Assembly (NCBI GenBank): GCA_947589055.1
Contig: CANPZL010000027.1
Location: 1-33,059, forward strand
Direction of reading: 5' to 3'
From: an uncultured Lachnospiraceae bacterium
GTDB taxonomy: Bacteria > Bacillota > Clostridia > Lachnospirales > Lachnospiraceae
Length of the DNA: 33,059 bases
Shown one piece after another: positions 15,304 through 24,802 of this stretch (the stretch's first letter is position 1; each line of letters opens with the position of its first letter). A model generated the notes under the pieces. That model worked only from the letters and a program-made list of their open reading frames with translations. It was not told where the DNA came from and did not search any database. The translations under genes were made by a program, and so were the position numbers.

Positions 15304-16497
15304 TCAACTCTCCTGTTCCCTGCTATGGGGCAGCGGAGCATAGCTTCTGTCTATAGTGATCAGACACTGGGAATCCGAATGTTCTTCTGACACTAGTTCT
15401 TGTATTCTTTCTTTCAGATCCGTATCCGATACGGGATAATCATAGGGTACTACACAGTCAAATATCAGTCTGCTTCCGTTTTCCTTTATTATCTGGCGCA
15501 GATCATGGATCGAAATCCTTTCATCAATACTCTTTACCAGCCGGTTCAGCCAGCTGCGGATGTCCTCCACTGCCGAATCCGTAATGATCGGATCAAAATG
15601 GATCAGCATATTCAAACCGTCCTGCTCTAAAAAATCCTCTTCAATGCGGTCAATGATCGCATGACACCGGATCACGTCTGCTTCCGCTGCCATCTCTACA
15701 TGTACACTGGCAAACAGCCTTCCCGGTCCGTAATCATGTATCATTAAATCATGCGTCCCCAAAACTCCCTCATAGGAAAGCACCTTATCATGAATCCGCT
15801 TTACCAGCTCCGGATCCGGCGCCTTGCCAAGCAGAGAATCCAATGTCTCCTTTACCAGACCAAAACCGCTATATAAGATAAACAATGCCACTTCAATTCC
15901 CAGCCAACCGTCCAGCATCCATCCGGTCTTATAGGCAAGGATACCGGCAATCAACACCGCTGCGGTACTGATTACGTCATTCCGACTGTCAACCGCTGCC
16001 GCCAGCAAGGTCTGAGAAGAAATCCTTTTTCCGACCGATCGATAGAAAACTGCCAGCCACAGTTTTACCAGAATGGAGCCTAAAAGGATTCCAACCGTTA
16101 CAAGTGTAAAGTCAACAGTAACCGGTTCCAGTACCCGCTGAATTCCGGTCTTTAACAGTTCCAGTCCGATCGCCATGACCAGCAGCGCCACAAACAATCC
16201 TGCCAGATATTCGTATCGGGCGTGTCCATATGGATGATCCTTATCCGCCGGTTTGCTTGCCATCTTAAAACCCAACAGACTGATCACATTTGCCGATGCG
16301 TCAGAAAGGCTGTTAATTGCATCCGCTACAACTGCAACACTTCCTGCCGCCGCCCCTATCAGGCATTTTCCCAGAAACAAAAGGAGATTACAGATAATCC
16401 CTACCCAGCCTGCCAGCTTTCCATATGCACTGCGGACAAGAAGATCGTCCGTTTTCTGATACTCTTTGATAAATATTTTTATTAGTAATTTTGTCAT
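15304..16497 (-). CDS. Cation diffusion facilitator (CDF) transporter, possibly manganese type
   Basis: The ATG at 16497 is preferred to a GTG three codons earlier because AGAGGTG lies just upstream. The product has 397 residues with six predicted helices. Helix 2 has DAINSLSD (Asn62, Asp66) and helix 5 has DSRND. That N/DxxxD arrangement is associated, from memory of the family, with manganese or iron CDF proteins rather than the H/DxxxD zinc type. A long cytoplasmic C-terminal domain contains DLMIHDYGPGRLFASVHVEM and a His/Asp-rich end. It would export divalent metal by proton antiport. It starts 46 bases after the ECF fusion gene. Confidence 0.9.
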   Translation of the reverse strand: MTKLLIKIFIKEYQKTDDLLVRSAYGKLAGWVGIICNLLLFLGKCLIGAAAGSVAVVADAINSLSDASANVISLLGFKMASKPADKDHPYGHARYEYLAGLFVALLVMAIGLELLKTGIQRVLEPVTVDFTLVTVGILLGSILVKLWLAVFYRSVGKRISSQTLLAAAVDSRNDVISTAAVLIAGILAYKTGWMLDGWLGIEVALFILYSGFGLVKETLDSLLGKAPDPELVKRIHDKVLSYEGVLGTHDLMIHDYGPGRLFASVHVEMAAEADVIRCHAIIDRIEEDFLEQDGLNMLIHFDPIITDSAVEDIRSWLNRLVKSIDERISIHDLRQIIKENGSRLIFDCVVPYDYPVSDTDLKERIQELVSEEHSDSQCLITIDRSYAPLPHSREQES

Positions 16498-16543
16498 AGC
16501 AAGCACCTCTGCTAACTCATTATATGAACCATCTTTGCATTTG

Positions 16544-19024
16544 CTATCCGAATTTGATCCGCATTCGCTCCAGCTTTTTCAGCATAGGCTTGGCACCCAA
16601 ACCTAAAAACAAAACGGTGGATATTCCATGAAGAACATCCAGTGGCAAGCCGGACAGACAAAATGCTCCTATCGTTTCCATCGTAAGCGGCAATCCTGCC
16701 AGAAGCACCGTAGAAAAATTCATAACGCCGCCATAAAGGATTACCGTACTGAGAAATCCATACCCGCAATACAAGAAAAGATTCTGTGAGCTTTTCTTAT
16801 AAAAAAGCAGACCTGCAAACAAACCCACGTAACCTAATGCAAACATCTGCCAAGGCGTCCACGGTCCCTGTCCAAACAGCATATTGGATACTAAAATGGA
16901 TACAGCCCCCACTAAAAATCCCGCTTCACCTCCAAAAGCAATACCGGCAATGATCGTTATCGCTGTCATCGGTTTAAAATGCGGAAGCATGGAAAACACT
17001 GCCCTGCCTGCTACCCCAATCGCACATAAGACGGAAAGTATGACCAGTTCCCTGACCGAAGGACGTCTCCCTTCAAAATTCAAAAAGAACGGAAGCATAC
17101 ATTCCAAAAGTATCAGGAATGCGATCAAATAATAATTCTCGTTATTTCCTGCCAGTACAGTTAACGGTATCTGTAACATTGCGATCACCAGGCTTAACTT
17201 TGTCCGCATCGGCAGACCCACGGAAGCATTCCTTAAAGTCTGTAGTCTTTTCTCTCCGGAATCTTCCGTGATCGCCTTCTGCGTTAAAGTCTCCGGCGCC
17301 TGAACTGACAGGCATTCTTCCTGTTTTACGTACTTTTCTTGCGTTTCTTCCGGTTCCGGCTGTTTCCGTTCCAAAGCTCCACAACAGACCGCTATGACAT
17401 CTTTCGTCGTGACTGCAAGTGGAACCCACTGCCGCACCATTCGATTCGCATTCGTCGTATAAAAATGATTTTCCGAAAAAAAGTGCCGGGGCGATCCACT
17501 TGCTGCCACCTGTCCGTCAAAGAACAAAATACACCGGTTCGCATATTCCGCACAAAATTCTATGTCATGGCTTACCATGATAATAGTAAGCCCCTGTGCA
17601 GCCAGCTTTTGCAAGATACGCCCCTCCAGCTGCTTGTATTCTACATCAAGCCCCTTTGTCGGCTCGTCCAGCAGTAATATTTCCGGTCGTGCCAGCAGAA
17701 CCTTAGCCAATGCCAATCTCTGCTGTTCTCCACCCGACAGATCATAGGGATGACGTTCATACAGTTCCTCTAACTGACAAAACTCGGTTATCTGCTTTAA
17801 TATCTCCTGAAATTCCTTTCTATCTGGAAAACCTGCTGTCTTCTCCTTGCCCATTTCCTCTAATTCTTCCCGAACCGTATCCGCTGTAAACAGTAATTGC
17901 GGGTTCTGGGGAAGACAGATGACCCGCTTTTTCCCGGAAGGAAACTGCACTGTCCCCCGCTGCGGCTTTCGACTGCCTCCAAGCACGGACAAAGCGGTGG
18001 TTTTTCCGCTTCCGTTTCCCCCCAGCACTGCAAGCACTTCCCCTTCATATGCCTGCATGGACAATCCTCTTAGTATATCCTCTTGCTTCCGTTCATAGCG
18101 AAACCAGACCTCTTTTAAAGCAACGGTCGCTTTTTTCGTTTCTTCCGGCAGAAAAGGATTCGTTTCTTCCGGCAGCGGGAACAGCTGACGCCTGTTTTGA
18201 AAATCCGCAAACCATTCTTTTCCCTCCCGTACCGTCAGCGGGCAGGGAGAATCCTCATGTCCTGCTGAAAACCAAACCTGCACCGATGCCGGCATAGATG
18301 CGAACAGGCTCATCTGCCGCCTTCCAATCTCCTCAGCCGCAGCTGCCGGCTCCCGATCCAAGCACAGTCTCCCTTCCTCCATTACCAGCAGCCTTGTACA
18401 ATAAGGCAATGCCTCCTCCAAACGATGCTCCGTCATGAGTATCGTCGTTCCAAGCTCTCTATGGATCCGCCCCAGCATTTCCAAAAAATCGGAAGCGGCA
18501 ATGGGATCCAGCTGACTGGTTGGTTCATCTAACAGCAGGATCTCCGGCTGCATAACCATAACGGAAGCAAGATTTAATAACTGCTTCTGTCCGCCGGATA
18601 AGCTGGCGGTTTCCTGATGAAACCACTTCTGTATCCCAAAAAATTGACTTATTTCCGCTACCCGTTTCCGAATCTCTCCTGCCTCCATTCCGATGCTTTC
18701 CAGTCCGAATGCAAGCTCATGCCAAACCTTATCCGTCACGATCTGATCCTCCGGATTCTGGCTGACAAAGCCTATCGCTTCCGCCTGTTCGTTTGGATGC
18801 ATTTCCGATATAGGACTTCCATGAAATAATATCTGACCGGATTGATCTCCAAAAGGAGTTACAGTCGGCTTCAGCTGCCGAAGGAGGGTGGTTTTCCCAC
18901 TGCCGGAAGCACCGCACAACAGGATAAATTCGCCCGAATGAAGCTGTAACTCTATCTGATCCAGTACCTGTTTTTCCCCGAACGGGTATTGAAAGGATAC
19001 GTGTTTTAAACAAAAGATCTCCAC
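16544..19024 (-). CDS. ECF transporter fusion: two ABC ATPases plus a membrane S-like component
   Basis: The 826-residue chain has three parts. The first ATPase has Walker A GASGSGKTT (38-46), signature LSGGQ (142-146) and Walker B LLLDEP (163-168). The second has Walker A GGNGSGKTT (335-343), signature LSGGE (429-433) and Walker B LLLDEP (450-455). After a charged linker (about 545-605), residues 608-826 form several membrane helices with PHFKPMTAITIIAGIAFG and FGQGPWTPWQMF, typical of substrate-binding S components. Fused tandem EcfA domains are known; attaching S as well is less usual. The GTG start sits seven bases after AAAGGAGG and overlaps ecfT by 19 bases. The substrate is unproven; corrinoid is suggested by the DUF4430 neighbour. 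Confidence 0.9.
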   Translation of the reverse strand: MEIFCLKHVSFQYPFGEKQVLDQIELQLHSGEFILLCGASGSGKTTLLRQLKPTVTPFGDQSGQILFHGSPISEMHPNEQAEAIGFVSQNPEDQIVTDKVWHELAFGLESIGMEAGEIRKRVAEISQFFGIQKWFHQETASLSGGQKQLLNLASVMVMQPEILLLDEPTSQLDPIAASDFLEMLGRIHRELGTTILMTEHRLEEALPYCTRLLVMEEGRLCLDREPAAAAEEIGRRQMSLFASMPASVQVWFSAGHEDSPCPLTVREGKEWFADFQNRRQLFPLPEETNPFLPEETKKATVALKEVWFRYERKQEDILRGLSMQAYEGEVLAVLGGNGSGKTTALSVLGGSRKPQRGTVQFPSGKKRVICLPQNPQLLFTADTVREELEEMGKEKTAGFPDRKEFQEILKQITEFCQLEELYERHPYDLSGGEQQRLALAKVLLARPEILLLDEPTKGLDVEYKQLEGRILQKLAAQGLTIIMVSHDIEFCAEYANRCILFFDGQVAASGSPRHFFSENHFYTTNANRMVRQWVPLAVTTKDVIAVCCGALERKQPEPEETQEKYVKQEECLSVQAPETLTQKAITEDSGEKRLQTLRNASVGLPMRTKLSLVIAMLQIPLTVLAGNNENYYLIAFLILLECMLPFFLNFEGRRPSVRELVILSVLCAIGVAGRAVFSMLPHFKPMTAITIIAGIAFGGEAGFLVGAVSILVSNMLFGQGPWTPWQMFALGYVGLFAGLLFYKKSSQNLFLYCGYGFLSTVILYGGVMNFSTVLLAGLPLTMETIGAFCLSGLPLDVLHGISTVLFLGLGAKPMLKKLERMRIKFG

Positions 19025-19899
19025 TTTCGTTCCTCCTTTCCGTTAAGCAGCATCGGCAGACACAGCAACGCAGCATACGCCAGATAAGCAACTATTGCAT
19101 ACGGTGTAAAATCCGCCTGTATCACCATAGGAAAACAGGTCCAGTAAAAGCAGCCTTGAACTATGCCAAAAAAGATCAGTCCCCCCAGAAGTAGGATCAC
19201 CGTCAGCAGACCCGTATCCCGTCCTGTCCAGCGATACAAAGAATACGCTGTCCGTCCCGGAAGCCCATAGCCCCTTGCTTTCATGGAATCCGCCGTTACT
19301 ACAGAATGCTCCATCGCCCAAGTCAGCGTAACGGAAAAAATCCGAATCCCATTTCGTATCCGGACAAGAATCGTTCCCTGCGTGATGCCACAGCCCAACT
19401 GCCGCTGTGCCTCCGTTACCGCCTTTAACTGCCTCCAATACCGGGGAACCAATCGAAGGGTCATAGAAAGCACCAGACTAAATGCTGGCATCACTCGTCC
19501 AAACAGGTACACCAGTTTATCTGTCGTCATGATCTGATTCCAGCAAAGAAACCATTGGATTGCCGCTGCGATCGCCGCTGCTGCTGCAATCCCATACAGC
19601 ACAGACTCTAACGTAAACGGATTCCCGCTGGGAAAATATCCCAAGATCGTAAGCCCCTGATGATTCACCAATGGATTGATCAGGATGATCATACCGGAAA
19701 GGGGCAAAACTCCGGCTGCAAAAAACCGAAGTATCCGCCTGCCGCACAGATACCAGCCATATATAAGAGCAGTCAAAAGCCCCAGTATCAGACATATCGG
19801 CTGGCGCAGGAACATAATCAGTCCCAGCACCAACGACAGGTATATTAGATTTAAGATTGGGTGATAGGCAGAAAATGCGTCTCTCATATCGTTCCTCAT
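19006..19899 (-). CDS. ecfT: ECF transporter transmembrane component EcfT
   Basis: This is a 297-residue membrane protein of five or more helices. The cytoplasmic coupling segment contains ADSMKARGYGLPGRT, the conserved Ala-Arg-Gly motif by which EcfT grips the ATPase pair, with a related region at LRLVPRYWRQLKAVTEAQ. It links the two ATPases of the fused neighbour to the S-like domain. The ATG at 19899 overlaps the preceding gene's stop in an ATGA; an alternative ATG at 19887 has a better spaced TGAGGA. The genes on both sides overlap it, so all three are translationally coupled. Confidence 0.92.
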   Translation of the reverse strand: MRNDMRDAFSAYHPILNLIYLSLVLGLIMFLRQPICLILGLLTALIYGWYLCGRRILRFFAAGVLPLSGMIILINPLVNHQGLTILGYFPSGNPFTLESVLYGIAAAAAIAAAIQWFLCWNQIMTTDKLVYLFGRVMPAFSLVLSMTLRLVPRYWRQLKAVTEAQRQLGCGITQGTILVRIRNGIRIFSVTLTWAMEHSVVTADSMKARGYGLPGRTAYSLYRWTGRDTGLLTVILLLGGLIFFGIVQGCFYWTCFPMVIQADFTPYAIVAYLAYAALLCLPMLLNGKEERKWRSFV

Positions 19900-20657
19900 T
19901 CATTCATATTGCAGCTATAATACCACTGAATCGAGTCGCCCTCTCGCAGAACGTATGCAGAACAGCCGTAATTCGGAGATACCCCGTTTACGCTGTATTT
20001 CCAGCCGGAAAGGTTTCCACAGTCGAATTCATATAGATTATTGATTCCTTTTACATATGCGCTTCCATACATAGGAAAATAATTTGCATCAAGGGGGATT
20101 CCTGCATTCATACAGGTACGTCTTAATACATCATACACCGTTTCCCCTTCCGTAACGCTTACAGTCGTGGTTCCCAGAATATACCCGTTTTCTGGTATAA
20201 TACCAGCCTTTGCCGGATTCAGGGTATCCATATGTTCTAAAACGTCCGTGCAGGAAATGGATAACGTACAGGTAAAAGAAGGGGTCTGGTCAGCCTCCGT
20301 TTCCGGCTCGGCAGCCTCCTGCGGCTCCGTCTGGGTATCACTGGACGCAGACGTCCCAACCGGCACTTCCGTCTCTGTACTTGCAGGCTTTAAGTCTGCA
20401 TTCTCCGTTCCCTTCTGGGAAGCTGCTTCCTCCGTGCTTCCCGTACTTTCTTTTTCCGGTTCCGGTTCTATCTGTGCGGCATACGTTCTTTCCGTTTCTT
20501 CCGAAAGCCGGATCAATCCAACGGTTCCGGCTTCTGTTCTCACAGAAACAGATGAACGGATCTTCCTTTGCCCAACGGAAAACAAGACAGCGATCAGACC
20601 GAGAAGAAGCACTCCGATTCCTATGATGATTGATTTATACCGCTTTATCCATTCCAT
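19896..20657 (-). CDS. DUF4430-domain surface protein, likely corrinoid-binding helper
   Basis: The 253-residue protein has a basic start, one N-terminal membrane helix (IIIGIGVLLLGLIAVLF) and an Asp/Glu/Thr/Ser-rich spacer of about 85 residues. The C-terminal domain (about residues 127-253) contains YGSAYVKGINNLYEFDCGN, GWKYSVNGVSPNYGCSAY and GDSIQWYYSCN. This is the DUF4430 pattern, related to the C-terminal domain of transcobalamin and intrinsic factor. That relation suggests cobalamin or another corrinoid as ligand. It is anchored outside the membrane, starts behind AAAGGGG, and is directly upstream of ecfT, so it probably feeds substrate to that transporter. Confidence 0.88.
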   Translation of the reverse strand: MEWIKRYKSIIIGIGVLLLGLIAVLFSVGQRKIRSSVSVRTEAGTVGLIRLSEETERTYAAQIEPEPEKESTGSTEEAASQKGTENADLKPASTETEVPVGTSASSDTQTEPQEAAEPETEADQTPSFTCTLSISCTDVLEHMDTLNPAKAGIIPENGYILGTTTVSVTEGETVYDVLRRTCMNAGIPLDANYFPMYGSAYVKGINNLYEFDCGNLSGWKYSVNGVSPNYGCSAYVLREGDSIQWYYSCNMNE

Positions 20658-20703
20658 ATTTTTCCCCTTTGGTTTCTTTCGTTCTTAACAGGACTTTCTG
20701 ACA

Positions 20704-20732
20704 ATTCTATTCGCTTTGCTTTTGAATGTCAA
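20704..20732 (-). promoter_or_regulatory. Promoter of the DUF4430-ECF operon
   Basis: On the minus strand TTGACA (complement of 20727-20732) and TAGAAT (complement of 20704-20709) are 17 bases apart, in the 80-base gap after the histidine kinase gene. The leader is about 40 bases, too short for a cobalamin riboswitch. Confidence 0.6.
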
Positions 20733-20737
20733 TCCTC

Positions 20738-23700
20738 CTATATCTCTCCCAGCAGTTCCTCCGCCCCCAGATAATCAAACTCCTCCAATCGCTCTAACGC
20801 CTGCTGCAACACGAAGCGGATAGATTCCGGTATGGATTCCTTCATTAGATTCTCCAAGAGGGCTGCCGCAGGCTCTGATTCATAGCGTTCGATAAATGCC
20901 AGACTATTATCCAACAGCATTCGCTGCTCCGAAGTCAGCATATCCTCTTCCTGTTCCGTTGCTGCGATCGCCGGAAGCTCAACGGTTTCTTCTTCTCCCA
21001 GATACGTACGGATTCCATTTATCACCCAAAGCCATTCTTCACACAGTTCTTCCCAGTGCGTTTGAATATACTCCCAATTCCCTTCTCTGGCATTCTGCTC
21101 ATGTTCCAGTGCCAATCCATAAAGCTCCTCCGCTCCCACCGTCTTAGCATTGGACTTTAGTGAATGCACCTCGATCATATAGTTCTGAATATCCTTATCC
21201 TCATAAAAGGATAAGATCTTCTGGAACTTCTCTGCAAAGCTGTCTGCAAACAGCTTTAACATCCAATGAAACTGCTGCATGGAATCGGCTGCATAATGAT
21301 ACCCCTTTGCCAGACTGATATGAGACTGCTCCAGCATCTTTATCAGTTCCAGCATACAGGCATTCATTTCCTTTGTTCCAGCCATTTCTACCTCTTCCGC
21401 CGCCTTTTCATTTTCCAGTGGGGCCGCATCTTGAGAGATCAGGATATATTCCGGCGGCAGCAGTTCATAAAGCAGCTGCTCCAGCCGCTCTCCTTTGATG
21501 GGTTTTGTCACATATTCACAAAATCCCTTCTCCAGATAAAAGTCCCGTACTCCTTTAACTGCATTTGCAGTCAATGCTACTACCCGTGTCTGCTGGTTGG
21601 GATTTCCGTCTTCCCGCCGCAGCCGGTTCAGGGTTTCCAACCCATCCATTTCCGGCATCAGATGATCCATAAAGATCAGATGGTACTGTTTCTGCCGGGT
21701 CAGTTCCAAACATTTTACACCGCTTTCCGCTGTATCGATCTGGATCCTCGTTTCCTTTAACAGTCCCCGGATCACAGACAGATTCATATCATTATCGTCT
21801 ACAAACAGCACTCTGGCACGGGGAGCGATAAATAATGCCTGATAGGTTTTCCGTCTCCCCTGTATCCTTGTATTTTTCTGGAACTGGGCTTCCATCGGTG
21901 TAGCATCACGAATCTCCTGCGGTATCAACAGCCGGAAATCTGATCCTTTTCCATAGGTGCTATATACCTGCATTCTGCCGCCCATTTGATTCAACAGATC
22001 TGCAACGATCGCCATACCAAGCCCTACCCCCTCGATATTACGATTTTTCATTATATCAAACCGTTGAAAGGCCTCCGTGATCCGGGCAATATCCTCCGGG
22101 CGGATTCCGATTCCGGTATCCTCAACAGAAATCCGCAGCCTGCCCATTCCTTCTCCGACCTGATCAAAATTCACGGTTAAGGTTACTTTTCCGTTTTCCG
22201 TATACTTTACCGCATTATTCAAAATATTCGTAATGATCTGCTTTACCCGCATTTCATCACCATACAGCAGACGGGGAATATCCTTTCCCGTAACGATCTC
22301 AAAGGACAGTCCCTTGCCCTGTGCCTTCAAGGAAACCATGTTAATGACATCTCTAAGCATGTGAGCGGTTTCGTATTCCTCATTTATAATCTCCATCTTA
22401 CCGGATTCTACCTTTGAGAAATCCAAAATGTCACTGATCAAAATAAGCAGGCTTTCTCCGGCCTTTTTGATATTGGCGGCATATTCTAAAACCTGCTCGT
22501 TTTCCTCCTCCCGCAGAATCAGTTCATCAAATCCCAGCATGGCATTGATCGGTGTCCGAATCTCATGGGACATATTTGCCAGAAAATCCGTCTTGGTTTC
22601 ATTCGCTTTCGTTGCAAGTATCCGTTCCTGACTTTGTTTCAATAAGCCGGATACGTCGGAAATGCCCATGATTATCATAAACAGCATGAGACCGAGACTG
22701 ATAAAATTATTGCTGTATATTCCGGTCGAGGAATTCAAAAAAGACCACATCTGCAAAATGGCAGAAAAAACAAGCAGCAGAATACCTGCTAACAGCTTCC
22801 ACTGCCGGATTCCTTTTACATAATCCCAGATCACGGTAAATACTACCAGAAAACCGCTGCCCAGTATCACACCCCAGCCAATCGGATACATTTCATAATA
22901 ATCATAGGTATTCGTAAGAACAAGCACGGTCATGATGATGTTCACCGCCACCGCCACCGCTGTCCCCACCGTATAAATGCGAATATGCCGATTCTTTTGA
23001 AGGCGATTGATATAAAACAGCATGGGAATCGGTATGAGAAACAGGGCAGACCAGAGCATCAGTTCCCCTACGGACAGACTGCCATAATAAAACTGTCGTA
23101 ATCTGCTTTCACCCAAGATCCAGACAGCGGTACATACCGCAGTTATACCCAGATATGTAATATCCGTCTTCGGATTGCCATGAAAGCCCAGATGGAGCAT
23201 AACGCCAAAAAGGATCAATATGATACCGGTATAAAAAAGCAGAATGGCAAAAATAAGGTCGCTGCCATAAGAATCCAGCATCCAGAACAGGATTCCCTTT
23301 TCCGTACCGATCCGAACATCATTTAACCGGCCTGCGGTATCCGGTTCCGGCGCAGAATACTGGATCTCGATACACTTTCCGGCATCCGTATTCGATAAAG
23401 GGATCATCAGATAACCGGAAAACATATGGAAGCCAAACAACCGGGTTTCCTGATTATCCAATTCTCCTCTCACCTCTCCGTCAATACGGACAGTGACATT
23501 CTGGTGCTGTCCCTTAACCATGATGGTAGTTCGGTTTGTAATGTTCTCCGGCAGTACATTCTGAATCCGGACCTGTGTATCGGTTCCGGAGAGGCGGCCC
23601 GGAACGATGACCGGCCTATTCATATCCCCGTTCAACAGCCAGCCCTCGTTAAAGTCCTGACAATCATAATCCGTCAGACGGACATCCTCCGAGGAAGAAA

Positions 23701-23806
23701 GAAAGTGAACGACACAGAATAAGAGCCAGAAAAAGAATAAAAGCCAGAAAGCCAGCTTCACTATGATAAGCGGAATCTGAAACATCTTGTTATCTTCTTG
23801 TCCCAT
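20738..23806 (-). CDS. Hybrid sensor histidine kinase with receiver and Hpt domains
   Basis: This is a 1022-residue protein. After one N-terminal membrane helix comes a roughly 170-residue extracellular, beta-rich region, then seven predicted helices, together resembling the 7TM-DISM sensor layout. The kinase core has NMSHEIRTPINAML with phospho-accepting His near 414, and ATP-binding boxes NILNNAVKYTENG, DTGIGI and GVGLGM. A receiver follows with VDDNDMN and LIFMDHLMPEMDG (Asp near 711), then an Hpt domain with EVHSLKSNAKTVGA (His near 880). The ATG at 23806 is preferred to a TTG 13 codons earlier because GAGGAGGG precedes it. No separate response regulator gene is nearby; the ligand is unknown. 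A -10 (TATAAT) lies near 23850-23870. Confidence 0.9.
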   Translation of the reverse strand: MGQEDNKMFQIPLIIVKLAFWLLFFFWLLFCVVHFLSSSEDVRLTDYDCQDFNEGWLLNGDMNRPVIVPGRLSGTDTQVRIQNVLPENITNRTTIMVKGQHQNVTVRIDGEVRGELDNQETRLFGFHMFSGYLMIPLSNTDAGKCIEIQYSAPEPDTAGRLNDVRIGTEKGILFWMLDSYGSDLIFAILLFYTGIILILFGVMLHLGFHGNPKTDITYLGITAVCTAVWILGESRLRQFYYGSLSVGELMLWSALFLIPIPMLFYINRLQKNRHIRIYTVGTAVAVAVNIIMTVLVLTNTYDYYEMYPIGWGVILGSGFLVVFTVIWDYVKGIRQWKLLAGILLLVFSAILQMWSFLNSSTGIYSNNFISLGLMLFMIIMGISDVSGLLKQSQERILATKANETKTDFLANMSHEIRTPINAMLGFDELILREEENEQVLEYAANIKKAGESLLILISDILDFSKVESGKMEIINEEYETAHMLRDVINMVSLKAQGKGLSFEIVTGKDIPRLLYGDEMRVKQIITNILNNAVKYTENGKVTLTVNFDQVGEGMGRLRISVEDTGIGIRPEDIARITEAFQRFDIMKNRNIEGVGLGMAIVADLLNQMGGRMQVYSTYGKGSDFRLLIPQEIRDATPMEAQFQKNTRIQGRRKTYQALFIAPRARVLFVDDNDMNLSVIRGLLKETRIQIDTAESGVKCLELTRQKQYHLIFMDHLMPEMDGLETLNRLRREDGNPNQQTRVVALTANAVKGVRDFYLEKGFCEYVTKPIKGERLEQLLYELLPPEYILISQDAAPLENEKAAEEVEMAGTKEMNACMLELIKMLEQSHISLAKGYHYAADSMQQFHWMLKLFADSFAEKFQKILSFYEDKDIQNYMIEVHSLKSNAKTVGAEELYGLALEHEQNAREGNWEYIQTHWEELCEEWLWVINGIRTYLGEEETVELPAIAATEQEEDMLTSEQRMLLDNSLAFIERYESEPAAALLENLMKESIPESIRFVLQQALERLEEFDYLGAEELLGEI

Positions 23807-23969
23807 ATCCTGCTCCCTCCTCTTCCTTTGTATAAACCCCTTCAACTGCCTGTATTATATCGCAGACAGCCTTAAAAATCTACTGATTTCCTTCATTCAC
23901 GGTTTCGATCGCAGAAATCAAACACGCTTACCTGCTATCTGATATACTGTGATCATCAGAATCAAACGA

Positions 23970-23998
23970 TTGTCCAATAATAGGAACTGTGGTATATT
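23970..23998 (+). promoter_or_regulatory. Promoter of the Cys-containing lipoprotein gene
   Basis: TTGTCC (23970-23975) and TATATT (23993-23998) are 17 bases apart, about 35 bases before the ATG at 24032. Confidence 0.5.
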
Positions 23999-24031
23999 TA
24001 TAATGGGTTTTATCATAATCGGAGGGGTTTT

Positions 24032-24796
24032 ATGAAACGACGACATATACTGAAAACCGTCTGTTTCTTTCTGGCAGCAAGCGGACTTCTGCTCGCCACT
24101 GCCTGCGGGAACAAAACGGAAGATACCGATACGGAAGCGGTGACCGCATCCGATGACACTGCGGCGGATGCCTCAACAGACACCGCAGCAGACAAACCAT
24201 CCACGACAGAGGAACGGGAGACCGGAACCGAAGACGGGACCGAAGATGGAACCGAAGCGGAGACATCCAAGACCGGCACCACGGCTCCGGCATCCTCCGG
24301 CAAAAGCACGACTGCCGCACAGACCGGGACCGGAAGCAGTCCGTCCCCGGCTCCTTCCGGCGGGGGAAGCACACCGTCTGCGTCATCACCGTCACCGTCC
24401 GCGCCTCCGGCATCCTCCGGCAGCAGCACGACCGCTGCACCGGCTGCCGGTGCACCTACCGAGCATACCCATTCCTGGGTGGCATCCACCCAGACCGTCT
24501 ATCATGAGGAAGAGGGGCACTATGAGAGAGTGTGTGTCGATCCGGGTGCTACTTGGCCTTTGTATGCTACCCATACCATCTGCGATGGCTGCGGGTTTGA
24601 TTACACGCTTCATCCAGAAGAACCAGCACCCCATATTTGTCCAGATGGTCTTCGACATACCTATGGTGGACGAAGCGTAATTGTCGGTGAACAAGTGCTT
24701 CCTCCCGTATATGAAAACCAATGGGTAGTCGACAAAGCGGAATGGACCGAGACTGTCACCACCTATACCTGCAGCGGCTGCGGTGCAAAAAAATAA
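24032..24796 (+). CDS. Lipoprotein with Ser/Thr/Pro/Ala-rich stalk and C-terminal Cys-containing domain
   Basis: The 254-residue product starts behind CGGAGGGG with a signal peptide ending in a lipobox (LLATACG, Cys at about residue 25). Residues 27-145 are low-complexity Ser/Thr/Pro/Ala/Gly, like a cell-wall-spanning stalk. The last 110 residues hold THSWVAS, EEGHYERVCVD, TICDGCGFDY, HICPDG and CSGCGAKK. The pairs CDGCG and CSGCG look like zinc-binding knuckles. The family is not recognised with certainty, though similar HTHxW plus CxxCG surface proteins occur in Lachnospiraceae. A long minus-strand frame over the stalk is a composition artefact. The gene stands alone between its own promoter and terminator. 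Confidence 0.8.
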   Translation: MKRRHILKTVCFFLAASGLLLATACGNKTEDTDTEAVTASDDTAADASTDTAADKPSTTEERETGTEDGTEDGTEAETSKTGTTAPASSGKSTTAAQTGTGSSPSPAPSGGGSTPSASSPSPSAPPASSGSSTTAAPAAGAPTEHTHSWVASTQTVYHEEEGHYERVCVDPGATWPLYATHTICDGCGFDYTLHPEEPAPHICPDGLRHTYGGRSVIVGEQVLPPVYENQWVVDKAEWTETVTTYTCSGCGAKK

Positions 24797-24802
24797 AAGA
24801 CT

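Noticed and set aside
20658..20737. Cobalamin riboswitch before the DUF4430-ECF operon
   Set aside because: The leader is only about 40 bases and lacks a B12-box-like segment.
24013..24489. 158-residue minus-strand frame (and another at 24030-24455) over the lipoprotein stalk
   Set aside because: Antisense of a low-complexity Ser/Thr/Pro/Ala coding region; no ribosome site and the composition explains the lack of stops.
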